From Bacillota bacterium (GTDB taxonomy: Bacteria; Bacillota; SHA-98; UBA4971), in the NCBI GenBank assembly GCA_014360195.1, contig JACIXY010000001.1:62001-126000 (forward strand): a DNA stretch of 64,000 nucleotides. Reading direction: 5' to 3'. The notes below the pieces were generated by a model. That model worked only from the letters and a program-made list of their open reading frames with translations, was not told where the DNA came from and searched no databases. The translations under genes were made by a program, and so were the position numbers. Shown one piece after another: positions 34,945-43,286 of this stretch (the first letter of the stretch is position 1; each line of letters begins with the position of its first letter).

Positions 34945-36174
34945 ATGACTTTGAGCATCGACAGCATCGACAGGGAACAGACAACAAAGATCGCAGAGGC
35001 TGTGGGGCGGTACAGGGACAGCATCATCGCATTCCTGCGGGATCTTATCGCGATACCGAGCACGAGCACGAACGAAGGCGAGTGCATCCGCCGGATCCGT
35101 GACGAGATGCAGAAAGTGGGGTTTGATGACGTCAGGATAGACGCCGTCGGCAACGTCATCGGCACGATGGGCTCGGGGCCCCGCAAGATCCTGTACGACT
35201 CCCACATCGACACGGTGGGCGTGGGAGACCGCGCGGCATGGAAGTGGGACCCGTTCCAGGGTAAGTACGAGAACGGCATCATATACGGGCGCGGCGCGTC
35301 CGACAACAAGGCCGCCATCGCGTGCATGGTATGGGGCGCCCGCGTCATGAAGGACCTCGGCCTCCTTCCTCGTGATGCCACCCTTTACGTTGCGGGGATA
35401 GTGCAGGAGGAGGACTGCGACGGGTGGGCCGTCCACGAGATGATCACCACTCAGGGGGTCCGGCCGGAGTGCGTGGTGCTCGGCGAGTGCACGAACCTGC
35501 AGATAAACCGGGGGCATCGCGGCCGGTGCGAGATCAAGGTAACCACGAAGGGCGTGTCCTGCCATGCCAGCGCCCCCGAGCGCGGGGTGAACGCCATCTA
35601 CAAGATGATGCCCATAGTGGCAGGCATCGAGGAGCTCAATGGCAGGCTCAAGGACGATCCGTTCCTCGGGCGCGGAACCATCGCCGTCACGTCCATCGAG
35701 TGCAAGACCGGCTCGCTTAACGCTGTCCCAGACGAGTGCACCATCTACGTCGACAGGCGGATGACGGTGGGCGAGACCACCGAGTCCTCCATCGAAGAGA
35801 TCCGGTCCCTCCCGGGAGCCGAGGGCGCCGAGGTGAGCCTTCTCACCTACGATTCGCCGAGCTACACAGGATATCGGCCGAAGTGGGAGAAGTATTTTCC
35901 CACGTGGGTCCTGGAGGAGGACCACCCCTTGGTGCAAGCGGGCGTGAAGTGCGCCGAGATGCTCTTCGGCGAGAAGCCCCGGACGAGCAAGTGGGTGTTC
36001 TCGACGGATGGCACCGCCACCATGGGCAGGCTTGGCATCCCGACCATAGGGTTCGGCCCGGGCGAGGAGAGGCACTCGCACTCCGTGGACGACCAGGTGA
36101 GCGTGGAGCATCTTGTGAAATCCGCCATGTTCTACGCGCTGTTCCCGATGGTATACTGTGAGGTAACCAGGTGA
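34945..36174 (+). CDS. ygeY: YgeY-type M20 hydrolase
   Basis: A 409-residue zinc hydrolase of the M20 family, in the YgeY selenium-metabolism-linked group. Metal and catalytic positions are DSHIDTVG, the GRGASDNKAAIA aspartate, VQEEDCDG, and the late FGPGEERHSHSVDD. The strings VQEEDCDG and GVSCHASAPERG match the YgeY pattern closely. It probably hydrolyses an N-carbamoyl or dipeptide-like product of ring opening. The start ATG 34945 abuts GGAGGAGGG, so TTG 34951 with 6-base spacing may be the real start. Confidence 0.88.
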   Translation: MTLSIDSIDREQTTKIAEAVGRYRDSIIAFLRDLIAIPSTSTNEGECIRRIRDEMQKVGFDDVRIDAVGNVIGTMGSGPRKILYDSHIDTVGVGDRAAWKWDPFQGKYENGIIYGRGASDNKAAIACMVWGARVMKDLGLLPRDATLYVAGIVQEEDCDGWAVHEMITTQGVRPECVVLGECTNLQINRGHRGRCEIKVTTKGVSCHASAPERGVNAIYKMMPIVAGIEELNGRLKDDPFLGRGTIAVTSIECKTGSLNAVPDECTIYVDRRMTVGETTESSIEEIRSLPGAEGAEVSLLTYDSPSYTGYRPKWEKYFPTWVLEEDHPLVQAGVKCAEMLFGEKPRTSKWVFSTDGTATMGRLGIPTIGFGPGEERHSHSVDDQVSVEHLVKSAMFYALFPMVYCEVTR

Positions 36175-36235
36175 GCCGACCGGAGACGGAAAGCCCTGGC
36201 TGAGAAGGTAAGAGGGAGAAGAGGAGGAAGAGACG

Positions 36236-37225
36236 ATGCACTCGCTATTGCGTGGCAAGCACTTCATCACGACGCAGGAGTGGACACGGGAGGAGCTTGA
36301 GATGGTCCTGGACGTCGCCTGGGACCTCAAAAAGCTTTTCGCGTTGGGCGTCCCGCACCGCTACCTGCAGGACAAGACGCTTTTCATGATGTTCTTCGAG
36401 CAGTCCACAAGGACGCGGAACTCGTTCGAGGCCGGCATGACCCAGCTAGGCGGGCATGCTCACGACCTCACCCCGGACAAGCTGCAGATAAGCCACGGAG
36501 AGGCCGCCAAGGACACCGCGATGGTCCTGAGCAGGTACGGGCACGGCATTGCCATTCGGAACTGCTTCTTCGGGATCGGCAACAAGTACATACGCGAGGT
36601 CGCGAAGTGGTCGAGCGTCCCGGTATTCAACATGCAGTGCGACATCTACCACCCGTGCCAGGCGCTCGGGGACCTCATGACGATAAAGGAGAAGTTCTCG
36701 AACGAGCTTCGCGGGCGCAAGTTCGTGATATCGTGGGCGTACGCCCCAAGCTACATGAAGCCCATGTCGGTCCCGCAGTCGCTCATTCTCCTCATGACGA
36801 GGTTCGGAATGGACGTGACCCTGGCTCACCCACCCGAGTTCAAGCTGATGCCGGAGATATTGAAACAGGCCGAGGAGAACGCCCGGCAGGCGGGGGTGAA
36901 ATTCGAGGTGGTCAACGACATGGACGCGGCCTTCGAGGGGGCGCACGTGGTTTACCCGAAGAGCTGGGGCGCGCTCATGACCACGCAGGACAAGGACGAG
37001 TCCATGGCCATCGCAAAAAAGTACACGGACTGGATATGCGACGAAAGGCGCATGAAGCTCACGGCCCCGGACTCCATCTACATGCACTGTCTGCCGGCGG
37101 ACCGTGGCTATGAGGTTACCGACGAGGTGATCGACGGGCCACACTCGGTGGTGTTCGACGAGGCCGAGAACAGGCTGCATGTTGAGAAGGCGCTTCTCGC
37201 GCTTTGCATGGGCGGGCGGCCGTGA
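36236..37225 (+). CDS. Carbamoyltransferase, YgeW/OTC family
   Basis: A 329-residue carbamoyltransferase. The carbamoyl phosphate loop is QSTRTRNSFEAG (about residue 46), with HPCQALGDLMT for the amine side and MHCLPADRGYEV near the end. Segments WAYAPSYMKPMSVPQ and LMTRFGMDVTLAHP match the YgeW knotted carbamoyltransferase rather than ordinary OTC. YgeW's amine substrate is not established. Next to carbamate kinase it most likely runs towards carbamoyl phosphate. ATG 36236 follows GAAGAGGAGGAAG. Confidence 0.85.
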   Translation: MHSLLRGKHFITTQEWTREELEMVLDVAWDLKKLFALGVPHRYLQDKTLFMMFFEQSTRTRNSFEAGMTQLGGHAHDLTPDKLQISHGEAAKDTAMVLSRYGHGIAIRNCFFGIGNKYIREVAKWSSVPVFNMQCDIYHPCQALGDLMTIKEKFSNELRGRKFVISWAYAPSYMKPMSVPQSLILLMTRFGMDVTLAHPPEFKLMPEILKQAEENARQAGVKFEVVNDMDAAFEGAHVVYPKSWGALMTTQDKDESMAIAKKYTDWICDERRMKLTAPDSIYMHCLPADRGYEVTDEVIDGPHSVVFDEAENRLHVEKALLALCMGGRP

Positions 37226-37452
37226 GGCGGGCACGGACCCCGCATACCGGACCGCCTGTCGGACCGTCTGTTGCCTCTCCGCCCGAGCCTGCGGGGAGGG
37301 GGGCGCCCGGCCCGGCGGCGTGACGCAGCAGGATGGAGGGTTGGTGATCTCGAGTGAGCGAGTGTTGCGGTCCCGTGGGTGCTGGTGAGAGCGCGGCGAG
37401 CGCCTCCGGGCCCAGGGGGACGTCCGGGGTGACGTCCAGGGGGACGTTTAGT

Positions 37453-38067
37453 GTGAATATGTGGGTGAATGGCCGCACCGTCCGGGCCGAGGTTCCTGCG
37501 ACGCGCACCTTGCTTGAGTTCCTGCGCGAGGATCTGGGCCTCACAGGCACGAAGGAAGGGTGCGGTAAGGGCGAGTGCGGGGCGTGCACGGTGCTCGTCG
37601 ACGGGAAGCCGGTGAATTCGTGCCTGATGCTGGCCTACCAGGCGGACGGGAAGCAGGTCGTGACCATCGAGGGCCTGGAGCGCGATGGCAGCCTTCACCC
37701 GATCCAGGAGGCGTTCGTGACCGAGGGTGCCGTGCAGTGCGGGTTCTGCACGCCGGGGATGATCATGTCTGCCAAGGCCTTGCTCGATGCGAACCCGTCT
37801 CCGACGAGGGACGAGATCCGGCAGGCGATATCGGGCAACCTTTGCAGGTGCACCGGCTACGCCAAGATAATCAGGGCCATCGAGGTGGCGGCCGCGAGGC
37901 TTCCGGGGGCGGAGCGGGGCGACGATCCCGGGACCACAGGCACTGGAGCTGGGGCTAGAGCTGGAGCTGGCGCCGGCGCCGGCAGCGACGGCAGCGACGG
38001 CAGCGACGGCACGGGTGCCGGCGCCCTCGGAGGGGTCAGGGGTTTCGCCGGCCCTGACGCGACGTGA
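37453..38067 (+). CDS. 2Fe-2S subunit of a molybdenum hydroxylase (set 1)
   Basis: A 204-residue iron-sulfur subunit of a xanthine dehydrogenase family enzyme. The first cluster has CGKGECGACTVLVDGKPVNSC and the second CGFCTPGM and CRCTGY, so two [2Fe-2S] clusters carry electrons from Mo to FAD. After about residue 155 a Gly/Ala/Ser-Asp tail (AGAGAGAGSDGSDGSDG-like) follows, coded by simple repeats. GTG 37453 or ATG 37459 is the likely start; the longer frame adds a Ser/Gly-rich lead. Its stop overlaps mocA. Confidence 0.88.
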   Translation: MNMWVNGRTVRAEVPATRTLLEFLREDLGLTGTKEGCGKGECGACTVLVDGKPVNSCLMLAYQADGKQVVTIEGLERDGSLHPIQEAFVTEGAVQCGFCTPGMIMSAKALLDANPSPTRDEIRQAISGNLCRCTGYAKIIRAIEVAAARLPGAERGDDPGTTGTGAGARAGAGAGAGSDGSDGSDGTGAGALGGVRGFAGPDAT

Positions 38068-38756
38068 CCTGCGGTGCCGTGATCCTGGCGGCGGGAGAGT
38101 CGCGCAGGATGGGAAGGCTCAAGCAGGTCCTTCCCTGGGGCGACCGCACGGTGGTGGAAGCAGCGGTTGACGCGGCTCTTGCTGCGGCAGACATCGACGA
38201 GGTTGTGGTGGTGCTGGGGCACGAGGCCGAAGTCGTGCGGGCGGCGCTTATGTCGCGTCCCCGCCCCGGGATGCGCATCGTCGTCAATGCCGATTACCGC
38301 CTGGGGATGCTCTCGTCCGTCAAATCCGGGGTGAGAGCGCTCGCTGCGGAGACCGGAGCATTCCTCGTTGCTCCGGCGGACCAGCCCGGCATCCGCCCCG
38401 ATGATTATGGCCTGGTCGTGCAGGCGTACCGGCGTGCGCGGCCTCGGGTGGACATCGTGGTGCCGACGTATGGCGGGCGAGGTGGCCATCCGACCCTCTT
38501 CGCCGGCGCGCTCAGGCAGGAGGTGCTCGACCTGCCCGACAACGGACAGGGGCTTCGCGACCTTATCGTACGGCGCGAAGGCCGGATCCTCCGTGTGGAG
38601 TTGGGGAGGCCGGGGATGGTCGAGGATCTGGACACGCCGGAGGACTACGAGCAGGCTCTGGAGACGATGCGTAGGGGCGATTACGGCAGTCCGACTGTGG
38701 TGCCACCACGACCAGTACGTAATTTCTTCATGAGGAAAGGGACGAGCTCGCAGTGA
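38064..38756 (+). CDS. mocA: Molybdenum cofactor cytidylyltransferase
   Basis: A 230-residue nucleotidyltransferase that adds CMP to molybdopterin to make the dinucleotide cofactor of xanthine dehydrogenase-type enzymes. The N-terminus has VILAAGESRRMGRLKQVLPWG (in part LAAGESRRMG and KQ), PADQPGI supplies the metal site, and GGRGGHPTLF is the late family motif. GTG 38064 overlaps the upstream stop, and the gene overlaps XdhC, so the three are coupled. Confidence 0.9.
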   Translation: MTCGAVILAAGESRRMGRLKQVLPWGDRTVVEAAVDAALAAADIDEVVVVLGHEAEVVRAALMSRPRPGMRIVVNADYRLGMLSSVKSGVRALAAETGAFLVAPADQPGIRPDDYGLVVQAYRRARPRVDIVVPTYGGRGGHPTLFAGALRQEVLDLPDNGQGLRDLIVRREGRILRVELGRPGMVEDLDTPEDYEQALETMRRGDYGSPTVVPPRPVRNFFMRKGTSSQ

Positions 38757-39664
38757 ACACCGAACGCACACGTGAACCAGGGATGGGACCAGGGCCCGAA
38801 TGTCAGTCTGGAGCCGGGTCTAGGACCGGGTCTGGACTCGCACCGGGACGTGGCGGACCTGCGACCGGCGGCGGTCCTGCTGACTCCGTGGCCATCTACA
38901 AGGAGATAGCCCGCCTCATCGACGAGGGCCGGCGTGCGGCGCTGGCCATCGTGATCGCGACGCAGGCGTCGTCGCCGGGCCTTCCCGGATTCAAAATGCT
39001 GGTCTTCCCCGACGGGGCCACGCTCGGCACGGTCGGCGGGGGGGCGCTCGAGGCCAGAATCATCCGCGAGGCGCAAGACACCCTGGCAAGGGGCACGCCA
39101 AGGCTCGTTGAACTCGAGCTTGCGCCAGGCGCACAGGACAACCTGGGGATGACCTGCGGCGGCACGGCGAGGGTTTACATCGAGCCCATCGTCCCCAGGC
39201 CGAGAGTCTATGTGTTCGGGGCGGGGCACGTGGGCGCCGCCGTAGCCCACATTGCAACCGTGGCCGGGTTCAGGGCCGTGGTCGTGGATGATCGGCCAGA
39301 GTTTGCTGACAGGGAGAAGCTCGTGGCCGATGAAGTGGTCGTCTCGGACCTCGGTGGTGCGGCGCGCACCATGCCGATGGATGCCGGGACGTACGTGGTC
39401 ATCGTCACGCGTGGTCATGCCCATGACCGGGAGGTGCTGGCGGAGTGCCTGAGACGCAGGCCACGCCCGGGCTACATCGGCATGATCGGGAGCCGGTCAA
39501 AGGTGCGCGCTACCTTCGACGCGCTGCTCGGCGAGGGCTTCTCTCAGGAGGATGTGGCGTGCGTGCACGCGCCCATAGGGCTTGACATCGGTGCAGAAAC
39601 CGCACAAGAAATCGCCGTGGCGATCGTGGCGGAGATGATCGAGGTCAAGAACAAGAAGCAGTGA
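38753..39664 (+). CDS. xdhC: XdhC/CoxI family maturation factor
   Basis: A 303-residue protein that binds and sulfurates the molybdenum cofactor before insertion into the hydroxylase. A Gly/Pro-rich lead of about 45 residues precedes IAVAIVIATQASSPGLPG-like N-terminal XdhC sequence (AIVIATQASSPG, GGGALEARI); the Rossmann domain carries VYVFGAGHVGAAVA and YIGMIGSRSKV. It belongs with mocA and the hydroxylase subunits. GTG 38753 overlaps the mocA stop; a later start is possible because the lead is low complexity. Confidence 0.87.
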   Translation: MNTERTREPGMGPGPECQSGAGSRTGSGLAPGRGGPATGGGPADSVAIYKEIARLIDEGRRAALAIVIATQASSPGLPGFKMLVFPDGATLGTVGGGALEARIIREAQDTLARGTPRLVELELAPGAQDNLGMTCGGTARVYIEPIVPRPRVYVFGAGHVGAAVAHIATVAGFRAVVVDDRPEFADREKLVADEVVVSDLGGAARTMPMDAGTYVVIVTRGHAHDREVLAECLRRRPRPGYIGMIGSRSKVRATFDALLGEGFSQEDVACVHAPIGLDIGAETAQEIAVAIVAEMIEVKNKKQ

Positions 39665-39774
39665 GTCCCGAACAGATTCCGCCCGCACGCAGATGGGGCC
39701 TTCATACGGCGTCGCGGGCGAGTCGCTCGCCAGAGTTCTCGTGCAGAACCGGCGCCGTCTCCGGGTGTGCGTGT

Positions 39775-39967
39775 GGCGGGCTAGAAGAATGCTCTCGACT
39801 TTGGGAGGGGTTGCCGGTGATTGCATGAGGGGTGCCAAAATGCGGCCACCGGCCAGGCCGGCCGGATCCTGGCGAAGCGCGCCCCGCTTGGGGCGCCGTC
39901 CCCGAGTGCAACACCGGCAACCCAACCCCCGCCGGAAAACCAGGAGGGATTTGTGAACCCTCACTTA
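39775..39967 (+). repeat. Dispersed structured repeat, copy 1 (long form)
   Basis: The core GGGTTGCCGGTG at 39808-39819 pairs with CACCGGCAACCC at 39912-39923. Inner hairpins near CGGCCACCGGCC and GCGCCCC/GGGGCGC are present, the first partly decayed. The right end reads CCCTCACTTA. The left end is less well kept. It fills most of the 347-base interval between xdhC and preT. Confidence 0.7.
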
Positions 39968-40011
39968 GGTGGGCGAGATCGCAGCGCTTCAATGAGGAGG
40001 CAGTCGTTGAA

Positions 40012-41367
40012 ATGGGTGTGAGAGCCAGGATGCAGGAGCTTTCACCGGAGGTGCGGAAGGCGGGGTTCGACGAAGTTGAACGGGGGCTTGCGATCCACCA
40101 GGCGATCGCCGAGGCTTCGAGGTGCCTTTTCTGTCACGATGCCCCGTGCGTCGCCGGGTGCCCTGCAGGAGTCGACGTGCCGGGGTTCATCCGGAGACTT
40201 AAGACAAGGAATTTCGTCGGCGCTGCGCGGCTGATACGCGAGGCCAACGTTTTTGCAGGGGTTTGCGCGAGGGTCTGCCCGGCGGAGGAGCTTTGCGAGA
40301 AGAGGTGCTCTAGCACGAACCTGTCGGAACCGATAGCCATCGCTGCGCTCCAGCGGTTCGTGGCCGACGAGGAGATGAAACGGGGAATCAAGCTGCCCGG
40401 GCCGGGCGCGCCCACCGGAAAGAAGGTGGCGGTCATCGGATCAGGCCCCGCGGGGCTTGCCTGCGCCCACGAGCTTGCGAGGCTGGGGCATGCCGTAACG
40501 GTCTACGAGGCCGAGGAGAGGCCGGGCGGGCTTCTCGTCCACGGGATACCCCGGTACAGGCTGCCGCTCGCTGTCGCCGAGGCCGAGGTGGGCGCTGTGC
40601 TTCAATCGTCCGCTGTGGAGGTAAAGACAGGGGTTCGCCTGGGCAGGGACGTGTCGGCCGCCGACATTCGCAGGTCGCATGACGCGGTGTTCCTTTCCCC
40701 GGGCCTAGGGTACCAGTCATCGCTCGGGGTCCCAGGGGAGGACCTCCCCGGCGTTCTTCAGGCGGGCGAGTTCCTGAGAAAAGTGGCCACCGGCGATGAC
40801 GTACGCCTTGCCGGAAAAGTCGTGGTCATCGGCGGCGGGAACGTGGCGATGGACGCCGCCTGCTCGGCGCTCCGCTGCGGCGCCTCGGAGGTCGTGGTGC
40901 TCTACCGACGCTCCCGAGACGAAATGCCCGCCTGGAACAGGGAGTACGAGTTCGCCGCGGCTGAGGGAGTGAAATTCGAGTTCCTTACGACCCCGGTGAG
41001 GTTCGTCGAGGACGGCGGACGCCTCACGGGAGTCGAGTGTGTGGGGACTCGCCTGGGCGAGCCCGACTCGAGCGGGCGGAGAAGGCCGGAAATGATCCCC
41101 GGGAGTGAGCATATAATCGAGGTACCCACCGCCATCGTGGCCACAGGCCAGGCGCCCTGGCCTGGGCTTGTCGAGCTTTTCGGCGGTCTTGCCGCCGGGA
41201 AAGGGGACACCATCGAGGTATGCCGAGAAACCCAGATGACGCCAGTCGAGGGCGTGTTCGCCGGGGGCGATGCTGCGAACGGCGGCGCCACGGTGGTGCA
41301 GGCGGTTGCCGAAGGAAAGAGGGCGGCGAAGGCCATCGATGCTTACCTGCGGCGGGTTTGTAAGTAG
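40012..41367 (+). CDS. preT: PreT-like NAD(P)-dependent flavoprotein
   Basis: A 451-residue GltD-family flavoprotein. The N-terminus carries the cysteine set CLFCHDAPCVAGCPAGVDVP and CARVCPAEELCEKRC for two [4Fe-4S] clusters. Two dinucleotide folds follow (VIGSGPAGLACAHELARLG for FAD, VVIGGGNVAMDAAC for NAD(P)H), and FAGGDAANGGATVV closes the FAD site. With PreA it forms the NAD-dependent dihydropyrimidine dehydrogenase, reducing uracil and thymine or running in reverse. ATG 40012 has GAGGAGG 11 bases upstream. A protease-like gene separates it from preA. Confidence 0.87.
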   Translation: MGVRARMQELSPEVRKAGFDEVERGLAIHQAIAEASRCLFCHDAPCVAGCPAGVDVPGFIRRLKTRNFVGAARLIREANVFAGVCARVCPAEELCEKRCSSTNLSEPIAIAALQRFVADEEMKRGIKLPGPGAPTGKKVAVIGSGPAGLACAHELARLGHAVTVYEAEERPGGLLVHGIPRYRLPLAVAEAEVGAVLQSSAVEVKTGVRLGRDVSAADIRRSHDAVFLSPGLGYQSSLGVPGEDLPGVLQAGEFLRKVATGDDVRLAGKVVVIGGGNVAMDAACSALRCGASEVVVLYRRSRDEMPAWNREYEFAAAEGVKFEFLTTPVRFVEDGGRLTGVECVGTRLGEPDSSGRRRPEMIPGSEHIIEVPTAIVATGQAPWPGLVELFGGLAAGKGDTIEVCRETQMTPVEGVFAGGDAANGGATVVQAVAEGKRAAKAIDAYLRRVCK

Positions 41368-41557
41368 GGGTGCAAAAATGCATCCGCCTTCTGGGAAGGG
41401 TTGCGGGTAGTTGCACGAGGGGTGTCAAAATCCGGCTGCCTAGCCCGACGGGCCGGGTTTTGGCGAAGCGCGCCCCGCTTGGGGCGCCGTCCCCGAGTGC
41501 AGCACCGGCAACCCACCAGATGTCGGCAAACGAGGAGGAACTAACGGACCCCTACTT
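41362..41557 (+). repeat. Dispersed structured repeat, copy 2 (long form)
   Basis: A 196-bp copy. Left end AAGTAGGGGT pairs with right end ACCCCTACTT. The TAG stop of preT (41365-41367) lies inside the left end. Core GGGTTGCGGGT/CACCGGCAACCC has one mismatch; TTGCAC/GTGCA, AAAATCCGGC/GCCGGGTTTT and GCGCCCC/GGGGCGC stems are present. Confidence 0.85.
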
Positions 41558-41620
41558 GGTGGCGGGAGCCGGCGATATATGAACTCGCACTTGGAAACGC
41601 GCGGAGGTGAGATGCGGGCG

Positions 41621-43189
41621 ATGGGTATTGGCTGGGTGGCCAGGCAAAAGCGAACTCATCTCTTCTCGTCGCTCGCGCGCTCGGGCGACGAGGCCACGGT
41701 CACGCGCTACGACATCTCCGTGCGCACCGACGTTGAACTGGGAAGGCTCGAGGCCACCGCTATTCTCGTTCTCAGGGCGCTCGCATCCGGCGTGACGAGG
41801 CACTGTTTCATCCTGAACAGCGGGCTTGCCCTGCGGGCCGTGGCCATGGACGGCGAGCGCCTCGACACGCGCGAGGTCGAGCTTGCCGACGCGCCCGGCC
41901 TCAAGGCAGTGTGGGTTCACCTGCCGAGGCCTCTCGACGAGGGGCAGGAAGCGCGGCTTACCTTCGTATATGCCGGGCGGCCGGCCGGCGGCAGGTGGGC
42001 GCACATAGACGAGGGCGGCTTGCGCCTTTCACGCAGGTCGGCGTGGTACCCGGTGGGAGCGGGGTTCGACTCGTTCACGGCGAGAGTTTCGTGTGCGACG
42101 TTCCCAGGGATGGTCGCGGTCACAGACGGGGACCTCGCCCTGTCGTCAGAAACCCGGGATCAGGCCGTCTACGTCTGGGAGGCGCGCGAGCCCCTTTCTG
42201 GCCTCGCGCTCACGGCGGGCAGATTCGCGCTGGAGCGCAGAACGCATAGAGGCGTGGAACTGGAGCTTTATCTCGGGCCCCGGCTCAAGGACCAGGCTTC
42301 GCAGGCTATGGACCTGTTCTGCAGCGTGATCGATGCCTATGTCTCGATGCTCGGTGAGCCCGAGGCCCGGCGTTTTGTGGCCGTCCTGAGGCGCCAGTAC
42401 CCAGGAGATGAGCACCTCTTGCGCCTCGTCACGGCCCTTGCCCACGAAACAGCCCACATCTGGTGGGGCAGCCCCATATCCGTGGGATTCGGCGACACGT
42501 GGTTTCACGAAGCGCTGGCGCGGGCGATGGCGTACGAGACCGTCGGGCACGTCCTGGGCAATGACGCGAGGGCGGCGCTCATTCACGAGGAAATCGACAG
42601 GTACGCTGCGGATTCGGCCATCGGCTCGGGCGCCGAGGAAAGCGTTCTCTCATGGGCGAGAAGCCGCGTTCTCGACGCGCCGAGGCATGTGTGCATCAGG
42701 GCAGCCCTCGTGCTGAGGCTCGTTCACTATACCCTTGGAAACGAGGCGTTCCTCGAGACGCTCAGGCGGCACGTGTCGGTGTACCGGGCGAAGCCATCAG
42801 GGCTTGCGGAGTTCGTCAAGGTCGCAGAGAGAGTGTCGGGCAAGCCGGTCGATAGCCTTATCAGGCAGTGGCTCGGTACGACCGCGAGTTTCGCATACGA
42901 GATCCGTAACGCCCGCTGCTCCCCGAAACCGGGGGGCGGCTTCGTGACGAAATTCTCCCTTGTCAACATGGGCGACGCCGTGGGACCCGTCCAGGCGGAT
43001 GTGCTGCTCGCGGGCGATGAGTGGAAGACACGTGAGAAGGTCACTCTCACCGGGCGGGACCAGGTCCTCGTGTTCTGCACGAAACACCCGGTGAGCTGCA
43101 TTATTCTTGACCCGGACGCTTACCTTCCCAACCGGAGCTGGAGGCGCTGCAGAGCTATCCTTACGCCCGGGTTGAGTCCATATCCGTAG
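41621..43189 (+). CDS. M1-like gluzincin metallopeptidase
   Basis: A 522-residue protein with an N-terminal beta-rich domain, then a gluzincin core: the zinc motif is HETAH in TALAHETAHIWWG (about residue 284), and the third ligand Glu is in WFHEALARAMAYETVG about 19 residues on. The C-terminal part is helical, then beta-rich. The fold resembles M1 aminopeptidases, but the GAMEN exopeptidase motif is not seen, so it may act as an endopeptidase or something else. It lies between preT and preA. ATG 41621 has GGAGGTGA 10 bases upstream; ATG 41579 is the longer option. Confidence 0.7.
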   Translation: MGIGWVARQKRTHLFSSLARSGDEATVTRYDISVRTDVELGRLEATAILVLRALASGVTRHCFILNSGLALRAVAMDGERLDTREVELADAPGLKAVWVHLPRPLDEGQEARLTFVYAGRPAGGRWAHIDEGGLRLSRRSAWYPVGAGFDSFTARVSCATFPGMVAVTDGDLALSSETRDQAVYVWEAREPLSGLALTAGRFALERRTHRGVELELYLGPRLKDQASQAMDLFCSVIDAYVSMLGEPEARRFVAVLRRQYPGDEHLLRLVTALAHETAHIWWGSPISVGFGDTWFHEALARAMAYETVGHVLGNDARAALIHEEIDRYAADSAIGSGAEESVLSWARSRVLDAPRHVCIRAALVLRLVHYTLGNEAFLETLRRHVSVYRAKPSGLAEFVKVAERVSGKPVDSLIRQWLGTTASFAYEIRNARCSPKPGGGFVTKFSLVNMGDAVGPVQADVLLAGDEWKTREKVTLTGRDQVLVFCTKHPVSCIILDPDAYLPNRSWRRCRAILTPGLSPYP

Positions 43190-43286
43190 GACACGGCGAA
43201 CGCCTGTGACCCGCGGAACGGGCGGGAGCTGTGGTTCTTCGCGATATCATACAGGCATGCATTCTGACTCGCAGGAGGGACCGGAG

